Origin: an uncultured Lachnospiraceae bacterium
Lineage (GTDB): Bacteria; Bacillota; Clostridia; Lachnospirales; Lachnospiraceae
Reading direction: 5' to 3'
DNA length: 64,000 nt
NCBI GenBank assembly: GCA_900549995.1
Contig: URQQ01000018.1
Coordinates: 3,009-67,008, forward strand
The first letter of the stretch is position 1. Each line of letters begins with the position of its first letter. The notes beneath the pieces are model-generated. The model was given only the letters and a program-made list of their open reading frames with translations. It made no database searches and was not told the DNA's origin. Of the stretch, positions 17,464-25,921 are shown one piece after another. The translations under genes and the position numbers were made by a program.

Positions 17464-19623
17464 TTATTTATAACAGCCCGGCACTTTGCACTGTTCTATC
17501 ATATGGTAAATTGGATCAATGTAATCAACTTCCTCTATGCGGTCTTCCTGCTCGAAGCACTGTTCAAGTTCGTTTCTCAATTCAACTGATACCTGTCGCT
17601 CAATGTGACTTTTTTTACACTGAAAGGACGGAGAGACATTCACTTCCTTAGTATAAGACAGGTTTAGAAACTTACAGTCTTCACATTGATACGCATCACA
17701 CCAATTACAAATCGGCGCGAACTCCTGTGTAAACAGCTGCTGATTCTTAATCGAGATTCCCTCTGTCAGATTACCCACATTTCCAAGATTTTCTGAATAA
17801 AATGCGGGACATATATATACCTTCCCGTCCGGAGCATAGCAAAGGTCATCTTCCCCCGCCCTGCATGGCTCGTGTTCCTTTAAAAAGATACGGTCAGTCA
17901 AAATATTTATTTCTTTTAGCAGATCATTATCATTATAATATTCGATCAGAATATTCTTCGCCTTTTCCAACTCGGCCTTATATATCTCCAACGGAAATTC
18001 CCTGCTTATTCCACATATATTGACGTTTACGCGATCCGTTTTATCCAGCAGCAGTTTAATGCAGTCACTTAGCCTATTTAGTTTCTTTTCAGAGAGGTTA
18101 AGGAAGACATTTTCCTGATAAGGTACACTTATTTCACGATTTAGAAGTGACTCATCAAAGATCAGTCTGTAATCTTTTCGCTCCAAAACTGCATCATACT
18201 GCGATGCGGGCAGTATATGGAGAATATCATACTCATCATATTTCCCCTCAATCTCTGATAACAGTTTTTTACACTCATCTGGATATAAAAAAACAGGGCG
18301 CATAAAATTTCTTTCCGAATACTTCAATCCTTCTTTCACTGCATTGTCAGACATAACTTTATAGCCATCTGTATTTTTATTATTATAAGAACAATGTGGC
18401 TTATAATCATTTCTGAGTAAAAATTGTAGGTTTCTCTTATAGTAGAATCCACCTTCTCTTTTTATTCCCTTCTGATGATATAATTTTGTAAAATAATAGT
18501 TATTTGCTCTTACTCTTGCCTTGTGCATTTTGCAGATATATTTTGCCCTCTGGAAATTGGTCGGAGTATCAGCTTCATCATAATTAAATCCCTGGCAAAA
18601 TGAGCATCCAGTGGCTACCGGACATTCCAGGCACTCAGCATCACTTTGATATTTGTACATTACACTCTCAAATACCCTCAGTTTTTCCTTATCAAGTCCA
18701 TGATCAATATCACCTATACTGTATCCTTCCTTATTATTCAATGAATAATCATAATATCTCATACAAGGATATATTTTTCCTGACGGTGTTATTTCCAACA
18801 TCTTTCCAGCACCGCAGCTCGTCTGTACCAGCATCTCTTTTTCATATGGCATTCCAATGGTATCATCAAAGAAAGTACATTGATACTTATCATAGAGATC
18901 ATTCTCAATTATATAATCCGCCAGTTCCTTTAATTGACTTTCCAGTATAAGATCATCTCCGTCTTTCCATACATTTTCAAAAACCACATTGGCTGCGACT
19001 CTTGTAATTCCCTCATTCCAGAGATGTATAATACTCTCCTTTAACATACCAAGATCCTCACTTGCAAATGTAACTTTTGTATCACCTGAGGACTGACTCA
19101 ACCACAGCGGAATACTTTTATGTATGATATCATATGATCCCGAACCATCAGGAAACACTCTCTGCAGATCATGCTTTTCTTTAGTCCCATCGATCGTAAT
19201 ACCGACAGATACCTTTCCATCATTCTTTTTTATAAAATTTTGCACCTTTTCATCAGAATAGTTGACTCCATTTGTACTCAGACTAATTCTATAATTCCAG
19301 TACCAGCTGATTCCTGCCTCATATGTTTTGAGCTTGAAATAATCACAGATCTGGTCTATCATTTCCACTTCCAGAAGTGGCTCTCCACCTATGAACTCCA
19401 AAATCACAGCATCCTGCCTGATAATTTCATCTGTCGTGAGAACATAGTCAATAAATTTTTTTGCGGTTTCAAAATTTAAAACTTTTCCTGTTGATTTGTG
19501 TGTAATATAACAATACTTACATCTCAGATTACAATCTTCCGTTACAACAAATCCCAAAGTCTGAACGCTATCCCCTCCCCAACTTTCTGGTGCCGTTCCT
19601 ACTCTGTATGGTTTTATGTTCAT
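17464..19623 (-). CDS. Fused radical SAM / CXXX-repeat peptide maturase
   Basis: A 719-aa protein in two parts. Residues 1-385 form a radical SAM enzyme: the cluster motif CNLRCKYC is at 31-38, the GGEP motif at 79-82, and a SPASM-like set of Cys follows (270, 287, 331, 334, 340, 343, 364). Residues about 400-690 match the CXXX-repeat peptide maturase pattern: CRAGEDDLCYAPDG, KVYICPAFYS, LGNVGNLTEG, ICNWCDAYQCEDCKFLN and SPSFQCKKSHIER, again Cys-rich. In systems I recall, these are two separate proteins; here they are one chain. A GGGAGG site precedes the ATG. It is the first gene after the promoter at about 19740. Confidence 0.88.
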   Translation of the reverse strand: MNIKPYRVGTAPESWGGDSVQTLGFVVTEDCNLRCKYCYITHKSTGKVLNFETAKKFIDYVLTTDEIIRQDAVILEFIGGEPLLEVEMIDQICDYFKLKTYEAGISWYWNYRISLSTNGVNYSDEKVQNFIKKNDGKVSVGITIDGTKEKHDLQRVFPDGSGSYDIIHKSIPLWLSQSSGDTKVTFASEDLGMLKESIIHLWNEGITRVAANVVFENVWKDGDDLILESQLKELADYIIENDLYDKYQCTFFDDTIGMPYEKEMLVQTSCGAGKMLEITPSGKIYPCMRYYDYSLNNKEGYSIGDIDHGLDKEKLRVFESVMYKYQSDAECLECPVATGCSFCQGFNYDEADTPTNFQRAKYICKMHKARVRANNYYFTKLYHQKGIKREGGFYYKRNLQFLLRNDYKPHCSYNNKNTDGYKVMSDNAVKEGLKYSERNFMRPVFLYPDECKKLLSEIEGKYDEYDILHILPASQYDAVLERKDYRLIFDESLLNREISVPYQENVFLNLSEKKLNRLSDCIKLLLDKTDRVNVNICGISREFPLEIYKAELEKAKNILIEYYNDNDLLKEINILTDRIFLKEHEPCRAGEDDLCYAPDGKVYICPAFYSENLGNVGNLTEGISIKNQQLFTQEFAPICNWCDAYQCEDCKFLNLSYTKEVNVSPSFQCKKSHIERQVSVELRNELEQCFEQEDRIEEVDYIDPIYHMIEQCKVPGCYK

Positions 19624-19736
19624 ACTGTACCTCCCGATTCTTTATCATCGTGTAGACATGACATGATGCCAGGATCAAAAGTTTATACATTGCATGCCCC
19701 CAACACCATGACATTAACATAACAAATCTGTCTGAT

Positions 19737-19768
19737 ATTGTATCGTGATTTTTCTCGTTTTTTCACGA
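19737..19768 (-). promoter_or_regulatory. Probable activated promoter of the CXXX operon with an inverted repeat
   Basis: On the minus strand TACAAT (19737-19742) is a good -10, but 17 bases upstream there is no proper -35. Instead the inverted repeat TCACGA...TCGTGA (arms 19743-19748 and 19763-19768) covers that place. This layout is typical of a promoter that needs an activator; the adjacent Spo0A-like response regulator is the obvious candidate. The leader is about 105 bases. Confidence 0.55.
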
Positions 19769-19799
19769 AAAGCTGTAATTTTTTGTTAATAATACACAA

Positions 19800-19840
19800 A
19801 AGTCAATATGATCAAACAAAATGTTTAATCATATTGACTT
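19800..19840. terminator. Terminator after the Spo0A-like regulator gene
   Basis: Two 19-base arms (19800-19818 and 19822-19840) pair with a single wobble around an AAA loop, and on the minus strand TTTTGTGT follows. It ends the regulator transcript and isolates the CXXX operon. Confidence 0.75.
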
Positions 19841-19847
19841 CTTCTCA

Positions 19848-20615
19848 TCATTTTCTTCCAATGAACATTCCCGCCAGGTTTAAAATAAAGCTTTTGTTTG
19901 TCGGTTTACCAGTTGTGTAATCATATTCAAAAGGATACTGCCTTTTCAGCCAATCCAGATTCTGTTTTAACCAAACCTGCTCAATTACAAAACGTATACT
20001 GCTTTCTACTCTGGGCACCGTTGTCTCGTAGATTCCGGCCACCCTCGCATAAATATCATTTTTAAGATTACAAGTTTTTCCATTCTGTAATGCAGCTAAA
20101 CGGACTGCCTCTATCAAATATGAAGTACCCGAACATTTTGCCGGAAATCCAAATATATCCAGTTTTTTCTGGATTTCTTTCTTTAGATCTCCATTCTGTT
20201 GTTCAGCCTCATCGTTTACATCTGTTGAATGACATTGTATAATTTTTCTGAGTAAATATGTGATTTGAACACAATCATACTCTATATCTGTTTTATGATA
20301 TATAAAATCTACTTCCTGCTCATTTAATATATTTCTTATTACTTTAGATTTTGAATCTGTCATTACAATAATAACAGGAACCGACTGAATCATTCTTAAT
20401 TTCTCGATCAAATGCAGACCAGTACCTTCGCCCAACTCCAGATCAACCAGTAAAATATCAACAACCTGCTTGTTTAAAATATTAAGCGCTTCTTCCTCAC
20501 TTTCAGTTATTCCAACCATCAACAAGTTATCAACCTTACGGACAGCATCTGACAGAATACTGCTAACTTCCGCATCTCCCTGCACAATCAACAAGTGACT
20601 ATCTTTTCTGATCAT
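19848..20615 (-). CDS. Response regulator with Spo0A-type DNA-binding domain
   Basis: A 255-aa protein. Residues 5-125 form a receiver: the phosphoacceptor Asp is in LLVDLELG (near residue 57), Thr/Asp in VMTDS and the Lys in YHKTD. Residues about 150-250 resemble the Spo0A C-terminal domain: FGFPAKCSGTSYLIEAVRLA, then IYARVAGIYETTVPRVESSIRFVIEQVW, which is the recognition-helix region. It is not the master Spo0A itself, which has different flanking genes. No kinase is next to it. Position directly upstream of the CXXX operon points to control of peptide production. Confidence 0.85.
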   Translation of the reverse strand: MIRKDSHLLIVQGDAEVSSILSDAVRKVDNLLMVGITESEEEALNILNKQVVDILLVDLELGEGTGLHLIEKLRMIQSVPVIIVMTDSKSKVIRNILNEQEVDFIYHKTDIEYDCVQITYLLRKIIQCHSTDVNDEAEQQNGDLKKEIQKKLDIFGFPAKCSGTSYLIEAVRLAALQNGKTCNLKNDIYARVAGIYETTVPRVESSIRFVIEQVWLKQNLDWLKRQYPFEYDYTTGKPTNKSFILNLAGMFIGRK

Positions 20616-20705
20616 ACCCCCTTCTTTCTCCTTACATGATAACCACTATAATTATACCTCTATAATCATCTTAACGCAATAAAACAGTTGCATTCCCCTT
20701 ATACT

Positions 20706-20963
20706 TTACTCTGCCGCCCACTCCCGGCAACGTGCAATCTTCTCTGCCGGATCAAACCCCTGATCTTTTCCCATCTCCGATAGTACCTTGCATGGAAATT
20801 CTTCGCACAGCCCACAGTGGTTCAAATCACGTTCCTCACAGCAGGCTTTCACCTGACAGACTCCTCCCCAAAAAGGTGCCTTCATTTCGGTGCAGCCAGA
20901 ACAGTGAACCTGTTCTTTTCTTTCACAGCTTCCGCATGCAACTCCACATCTCGATTCATACAT
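20706..20963 (-). CDS. DUF3795-like Cys-rich small protein
   Basis: An 85-aa protein with Cys motifs CGVACGSC, CSGC, CCEE and CGLCEEFPC, the pattern of DUF3795 proteins. It probably binds zinc or an iron-sulfur cluster; no function is known. The ATG lies 5 bases after the PadR stop, so it is the second gene of the PadR operon. Confidence 0.8.
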   Translation of the reverse strand: MYESRCGVACGSCERKEQVHCSGCTEMKAPFWGGVCQVKACCEERDLNHCGLCEEFPCKVLSEMGKDQGFDPAEKIARCREWAAE

Positions 20964-20968
20964 TTTTC

Positions 20969-21505
20969 TTACCGTCCTTTCTCATCTTCTGTATACTCTT
21001 TGGTAAATTCCAAGACCCATTGTTCCAGTACTTCGGCAAGCCTTGCCTGCTGCTTTAGTATTGTCCTTCCTGTCAGAGGGATTTCCTGAGGTTTCTGCTG
21101 ATTTTTTCCGATCGTCTCTTTTAAATCCTCAATTCCATCCGCTATATTGCAGAGCAGCCTGATTCGCTCTTCTTCCGTTACAAAATTGAGATTCATTACA
21201 ACCGCATTGAAATTCAGGAAAATACTGACTGATTCTCTGGACGTTTTTTCCATAAGCTTATCGAAATACGCTTCTCCAGACTCTGTGATACTGTAAATTG
21301 ATTTTTCCGGCATATTTCCTTCCTTTATCGTTCTGCCAGAGATATACCCCTTCTGCTCCAGCTGAACTACCTTTTTATAAATCGAGGGTGTACTGATTTT
21401 TACCCACCGTGATATATTTCGGTATTCTACACTTTTCTGCAGCTCATAAGCACTTTGGGGGTGTTCTTTTATCATTCCTAAAACAATTAAATCTATAGCG
21501 GCCAT
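20969..21505 (-). CDS. PadR-family transcriptional regulator
   Basis: A 178-aa regulator. Residues 1-85 are a PadR winged helix (DLIVLGMIKEHPQSAYELQ, STPSIYKKVVQLEQKGYI and the beta wing YSITESGEAYF); residues 90-175 form the helical dimerisation part. The start at 21505 has AAGGAGGAAAT upstream and fits the family; the frame runs 19 codons further. PadR proteins commonly repress neighbouring drug or peptide ABC transporter genes, here most likely the ATPase gene at 21636-22394. Confidence 0.9.
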   Translation of the reverse strand: MAAIDLIVLGMIKEHPQSAYELQKSVEYRNISRWVKISTPSIYKKVVQLEQKGYISGRTIKEGNMPEKSIYSITESGEAYFDKLMEKTSRESVSIFLNFNAVVMNLNFVTEEERIRLLCNIADGIEDLKETIGKNQQKPQEIPLTGRTILKQQARLAEVLEQWVLEFTKEYTEDEKGR

Positions 21506-21533
21506 AATTTCCTCCTTGCATTTATTATAATTT

Positions 21534-21562
21534 ATAGTAGTGTATTTTACAACTAAAGTCAA
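21534..21562 (-). promoter_or_regulatory. Promoter of the PadR-DUF3795 operon
   Basis: Minus strand TTGACT (21557-21562), 17 bases, TACTAT (21534-21539). Confidence 0.7.
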
Positions 21563-21565
21563 TAG

Positions 21566-21593
21566 AAAATGGCCGGTATAAAACGGCCATTTT
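21566..21593. terminator. Terminator after the BceA-like ATPase gene
   Basis: AAAATGGCCG pairs perfectly with CGGCCATTTT around an 8-base loop, with T runs on both strands. Confidence 0.85.
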
Positions 21594-21635
21594 GATTAAT
21601 ATTCTCTTCCACATATTATTGATTTTCATCTTGCC

Positions 21636-22394
21636 CTACAAATCCGCCATCCTCTCAATAATCTCCTTATAGAATGCATCCTGGCTGTCGCCCCTCTCCA
21701 GTGTATCCAGAATCATTCCATCCTTCAGCAGTATAATCCTCTTACAGTAACTCGCAATCTGCGGGTCATGTGTTACCATTATGATCGTCTTTCCAAACTC
21801 CTGGTTGATACGCTCCATCGAATCTATAACAATTTTCCCGGATTTGGAATCCAGATTTCCGGTCGGCTCATCAGCCAAAATCAGGTCAGGGTCGTTAATC
21901 AAAGCGCGGCAGATCGCTACCCTCTGTTTCTCTCCGCCTGACAGTTCATAGGGATTTTTGTCCAGCAGATGTGCAATATCGAATTGCTCGGCATATTTCT
22001 GGGATGTTTCAAGCATCAATTCTGTTTTTTCCTGATTCAGAATCATTGGCAGCATAATATTTTCACGTACAGAAAGGCTGTCCATCAGATAAAAATCCTG
22101 GAATACAAATCCGATTTCATTTCTCCGGATATCCGCAAGCCTGTCACCATACAGTTCTTCCGTATCTTCTTCCTTAAAATATAGTTTTCCATCCGTCGGA
22201 TAGTCAATCATTCCAAGAACCTTTAAAAGTGTCGTCTTACCGCAGCCAGACTTTCCCATGATTCCCACAAAATCATGTTCTTCCACTGCAAAATTCAAAC
22301 CTTTCAGAACTTTAATGTCCTCATCAGATTCCTTCTTTTTGGATGGTGATTTCTTATAATTCCGTATCAGATCTTTTACCTCAATAACTTTCAT
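21636..22394 (-). CDS. BceA/MacB-type ABC transporter ATPase
   Basis: A 252-aa ATPase. Walker A is GKSGCGKTT (about residue 47), the signature is ELSGGEKQR, Walker B is LILADEPTGNLDSKSG, the last being typical of ATPases that partner FtsX-fold permeases. Residues 13-25 are unusually rich in Lys/Ser/Glu. No permease is adjacent: a terminator follows directly. The only FtsX-type permease in the window is at 13042-15027, and it lacks an ATPase of its own, so these two probably work together. A GGAGGAAAT site precedes the ATG. Confidence 0.88.
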   Translation of the reverse strand: MKVIEVKDLIRNYKKSPSKKKESDEDIKVLKGLNFAVEEHDFVGIMGKSGCGKTTLLKVLGMIDYPTDGKLYFKEEDTEELYGDRLADIRRNEIGFVFQDFYLMDSLSVRENIMLPMILNQEKTELMLETSQKYAEQFDIAHLLDKNPYELSGGEKQRVAICRALINDPDLILADEPTGNLDSKSGKIVIDSMERINQEFGKTIIMVTHDPQIASYCKRIILLKDGMILDTLERGDSQDAFYKEIIERMADL

Positions 22395-22453
22395 GATGAT
22401 TTCCTCCGCTCCTTTTATTGTTCATATCTCAATACAAACTTCTCACTTTTTCC

Positions 22454-22481
22454 AGTATAACACATTCTTTCATGTTCATAA
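22454..22481 (-). promoter_or_regulatory. Probable promoter of the BceA-like gene
   Basis: Minus strand TTATGA (22476-22481), 16 bases, TATACT (22454-22459). Confidence 0.5.
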
Positions 22482-22521
22482 CACTTCGTCCGTAAATCGT
22501 ACTAAAAATGTCCGCCAATCT

Positions 22522-22563
22522 AAGAAGATCTTCCAGGCCATACTATGCCCGGAAGATCTTCTT
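22522..22563. terminator. Terminator after the YitT-family gene
   Basis: AAGAAGATCTTCC-A-GGC pairs with GCC-C-GGAAGATCTTCTT around an 8-base loop. The T tract is short. Confidence 0.7.
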
Positions 22564-22576
22564 CCCATTGCCATTT

Positions 22577-23446
22577 CTATTTCTTTACTTCTTTCGTTTG
22601 ATAATCTCGATCCAGTGAGAATCCCCGGCCGCGCACCTCGTTAATCTGAGTGATTGTGATAAATGCCTTATCGTCTACCTTTTGAATTGCATCATTGATG
22701 GCGTACAGTTTACGGTTCGAGATGATACAGAGAATCGCCTGCTGGCTCACTTCTCCGTAACCTGTCTCCATATTTAACAGTGTCACCCCGACATCCATTG
22801 TCATCAGAAGCAGGTCCTTAATTTCTTTATATTTCTCGGATACGATCAGAAGCTGAATCTGTGCTTCTCCCGCCAGTACCACCCGGTTCAGGACAATCGA
22901 TGACAGCAGTGTCAGCAGTATTCCGTAGAGTACTCCTTCTGTGTCTGAGAATGCAATCTGAGACAGGAGCACTATAAAATCTACCGTGTACATGCAGACT
23001 GCAAGCGGAAAATGAAACTGCTTATTGATGACCAGCGCCACAATATCCGTACCGCCTGTGGATGCACCCATTTTAATGACAATTCCAATTCCAAGACCAA
23101 GCAGAAGACCGGCATAGATAGATGCCAGAAGCCGGTTCTCTGTCAGATGGCTGATCAGCGGAATTGCACGGAACATAGATAGAAATACCGGGTACGAAAT
23201 TGAACTGATAATCGTGGTCAGGGCGAATTTCTTCCCCAGGAAAACGGCCCCCAGACCAAACAAAAGAACGTTCAATATCAAAATCAAAATTGAAATGTCA
23301 ATGCCCGTATAGTGGCTGACCGTAATACCAATACCTGTCGCGCCACCCATGATCATATTATGCGGAAGGGCAAACCCCGCAACTGCAAGTGCCAGAATCA
23401 CATTCCCCAACAAAACTCCAACAACTACCTTAACAGATTTCTTCAT
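22577..23446 (-). CDS. YitT-family membrane protein
   Basis: A 289-aa protein with five or six hydrophobic segments in the first 190 residues (including ALPHNMIMGGATGIGITVSH and the GASTGGTDIVALVINK motif) and a soluble DUF2179 C-terminal domain (QLLIVSEKY...QAILCIISNRKL). This two-part build is YitT. Members are widespread in Firmicutes; their transport substrate is unknown. A GAGAGGAAA site lies about 12 bases upstream of the ATG. Confidence 0.9.
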   Translation of the reverse strand: MKKSVKVVVGVLLGNVILALAVAGFALPHNMIMGGATGIGITVSHYTGIDISILILILNVLLFGLGAVFLGKKFALTTIISSISYPVFLSMFRAIPLISHLTENRLLASIYAGLLLGLGIGIVIKMGASTGGTDIVALVINKQFHFPLAVCMYTVDFIVLLSQIAFSDTEGVLYGILLTLLSSIVLNRVVLAGEAQIQLLIVSEKYKEIKDLLLMTMDVGVTLLNMETGYGEVSQQAILCIISNRKLYAINDAIQKVDDKAFITITQINEVRGRGFSLDRDYQTKEVKK

Positions 23447-23507
23447 AACAATACCATTTCCTCTCTAATTCATCACTCTGATTCCGTATGCCATACCCAT
23501 TCGCTGC

Positions 23508-25667
23508 CTAGGATTCAATCCCTTTCATCGTCAACTGTATTCTCTTCTTCTGAAGATCCACACTCATCACCTTCACATCGACCACGTCCCCAACGCTTAC
23601 GACTTCCAGCGGATGCTTGATAAATTTCTTATCTGTGATCTGAGATATATGGACCAGACCATCCTGATGGACTCCAATATCTACAAACACTCCGAAGTCA
23701 ATTACATTTCTCACGGTTCCCTTTAAAATCATTCCCTCTTTCAGATCTTTCATCTCGAGGACATCGGTTCGAAGGATCGGCTTTGGCATCTCATCTCGTG
23801 GATCACGTCCTGGTTTTTCGAGTTCCTTTACAATATCACGCAGTGTGATTTCCCCAATTTCAAGTTCCTCTGCAACCTTTTTGTAATCCCGGACTGTAAG
23901 TGATAATCCTGTAAGTTTGCCCCCGGCAATATCTTCCGGCACGTAGCCCTGCCTCTTAAGAAGCTTTAAAGCAGCATCATAAGATTCCGGATGGACACTG
24001 GTTCCGTCCAGCGGATTCTTGCCTCCCTGGATCCGCATAAATCCGGCACACTGCTCAAACGCCTTCGGGCCAAGCTTCGCAACTTTCAGAAGTTCCCTTC
24101 TCGTCTTAAAGCTTCCGTTTTCTTCCCGGTAAGCAACAATATTTTTTGCAATCACACTTGTGATTCCAGAGATATAAGACAACAGCGGGGCGGATGCGGT
24201 ATTGAGATCTACACCGACACTGTTTACACAGTCTTCTACAACCCCGGAAAGTGCTTCTGTTAATTTCTTCTGATTCATATCATGCTGATACTGGCCGACA
24301 CCGATCGATTTCGGATCGATTTTCACAAGCTCTGCCAGAGGATCCTGGAGTCTTCTCGCGATAGATGCTGCACTTCTCTGTCCCACATCGAAGTTCGGGA
24401 ATTCTTCTGTCGCAAGTTTGCTCGCTGAATATACAGAAGCCCCTGCCTCATTTACGATAATATACTGTACTTTCTCCGGAATCTCTTTCAGCAGTTCCAC
24501 AATAATCTGCTCTGATTCTCTGGATGCAGTACCATTTCCAACTGAAAATAATGTAATCTGATACTTTTTGATAAGCTTTTTCAGAGTCTCTTTCGCCGCG
24601 GCAATCTTCTGAGGCGTAGTCGGTGCTGTCGGATAAATCACGGTTGTATCCAGCACTTTTCCTGTCGGATCGACAACAGCCAGCTTGCACCCTGTACGGA
24701 ATGCGGGATCCCATCCAAGAACAGTCTGCCCAACAATCGGCGGCTGCATGAGCAGCTGGTGCAGATTCTTTTTAAATACTTCAATTGCTCCGTCTTCCGC
24801 TTTCTCCGTCAGCTCGCTTCTGATCTCCCTCTCGATTGCCGGCGCAATCAGACGTTTATAACTGTCTTCTGCAGCAGCTTTTAGAACAGGTGTTGTATAC
24901 TTATTATCGGAAAGAATCGTCTTCTTATAAAGATACTGTATGATCTGCTCCTCCGGAGCTTCAATCTTCACAGTCAGAATTTTCTCTTTCTCCCCACGGT
25001 TCAGCGCAAGAATGCGGTGGCCTGCAAGCTTACTGACCGGCTCTTCAAAATCATAATACATCTCGTAGACAGACTGTACTTTCTCATCCTTTGCAGTGGA
25101 GATCATTTTCCCCAGCTTCATTGTCTGCCTTCTGATATAACTTCTATAATCAGCCTCATCGGAAATTGCCTCCGCAATAATATCCATTGCTCCTGCGATT
25201 GCATCCTGAGGTGTTTTTACATCCTTTTCTTCTGATACATACTCAGCAGCCGCCTCTTCCAGCGGTTTCTGAAGTTTCTGAAGAGTGATCAGCGCGGCCA
25301 GACCTTCCAGACCTTTTTCTTTGGCAATGGTTGCCCTCGTCCTCCTCTTTGGGCGGTATGGGCGGTAAAGGTCTTCTACGACTACCAGTGTCTCAGCTGC
25401 CAGAATCTGCTTCTTTAACTCTTCTGTCAGTTTCCCCTGTTCTTCGATGCTTGAAAGTACCTGTTCCTTCTTCTCTTCCAGATTCCTCAGATATGTAAGT
25501 CTTTCGTGCAGTTTACGAAGCTGTTCATCGTTCAGCTCCCCGGTTGCTTCCTTTCTGTATCTGGAAATAAACGGGATCGTATTTCCCTCATCAATCAGCT
25601 TCACTGCTGCATCTATCTGCCATCTTTTTACGTCAAGTTCCTCTGTCAGTCTTTGATTAATGTCCAT
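23508..25667 (-). CDS. tex: Tex-family RNA-binding protein
   Basis: A 719-aa protein with the full Tex layout: N-terminal helical part with PFISRYRKEATG, YqgF-like RNase H fold (LGWDPAFRTGCKLAVVD, near residue 330), helix-hairpin-helix region (LLSYISGITSVIAKNIVAYREENG) and a C-terminal S1 domain (LKGTVRNVIDFGVFVDIGVHQDGLVHISQ). Tex binds nucleic acid and influences transcription and stress tolerance. The start at 25667 begins MDINQRL as in relatives and has GAGAGGAAT upstream; the frame extends 12 more codons. Confidence 0.95.
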   Translation of the reverse strand: MDINQRLTEELDVKRWQIDAAVKLIDEGNTIPFISRYRKEATGELNDEQLRKLHERLTYLRNLEEKKEQVLSSIEEQGKLTEELKKQILAAETLVVVEDLYRPYRPKRRTRATIAKEKGLEGLAALITLQKLQKPLEEAAAEYVSEEKDVKTPQDAIAGAMDIIAEAISDEADYRSYIRRQTMKLGKMISTAKDEKVQSVYEMYYDFEEPVSKLAGHRILALNRGEKEKILTVKIEAPEEQIIQYLYKKTILSDNKYTTPVLKAAAEDSYKRLIAPAIEREIRSELTEKAEDGAIEVFKKNLHQLLMQPPIVGQTVLGWDPAFRTGCKLAVVDPTGKVLDTTVIYPTAPTTPQKIAAAKETLKKLIKKYQITLFSVGNGTASRESEQIIVELLKEIPEKVQYIIVNEAGASVYSASKLATEEFPNFDVGQRSAASIARRLQDPLAELVKIDPKSIGVGQYQHDMNQKKLTEALSGVVEDCVNSVGVDLNTASAPLLSYISGITSVIAKNIVAYREENGSFKTRRELLKVAKLGPKAFEQCAGFMRIQGGKNPLDGTSVHPESYDAALKLLKRQGYVPEDIAGGKLTGLSLTVRDYKKVAEELEIGEITLRDIVKELEKPGRDPRDEMPKPILRTDVLEMKDLKEGMILKGTVRNVIDFGVFVDIGVHQDGLVHISQITDKKFIKHPLEVVSVGDVVDVKVMSVDLQKKRIQLTMKGIES

Positions 25668-25853
25668 GTCTTCAATTCCTCTCTTACATATATTACACTT
25701 CACACATCATAACATAACAGTAACTATTCAGCCATACACAGATTGTACAAAAAAGGAAAAAACACGTTCGTCTGCCGAAGACTATTTTATACAATCTGCA
25801 CACGGAGTTAAGGTACCGTGTGGAAATACAATTTTAGAGTTCACTCTGTTTTC

Positions 25854-25882
25854 TTGAAATCCAACCATTGATATGGTATACT
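25854..25882 (+). promoter_or_regulatory. Promoter of the TetR gene
   Basis: TTGAAA (25854-25859), 17 bases, TATACT (25877-25882). A short inverted repeat CACACGG/CCGTGTG (25799-25822) lies upstream and might be a regulatory site. Confidence 0.7.
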
Positions 25883-25921
25883 CCCTTTATCAAAATATAA
25901 GATTCGAGGCGGAATAATATC

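Noticed and set aside
19560..19730. Possible second small peptide gene before the radical SAM gene
   Set aside because: A frame of about 50 codons with two Cys exists, but it has no ribosome site, no CXXX spacing, and runs into the radical SAM gene in another frame.
25799..25822. Inverted repeat CACACGG/CCGTGTG upstream of the TetR gene as operator
   Set aside because: Only 7-base arms, 30 bases upstream of the -35 box, and not repeated elsewhere; kept as a note in the promoter entry.
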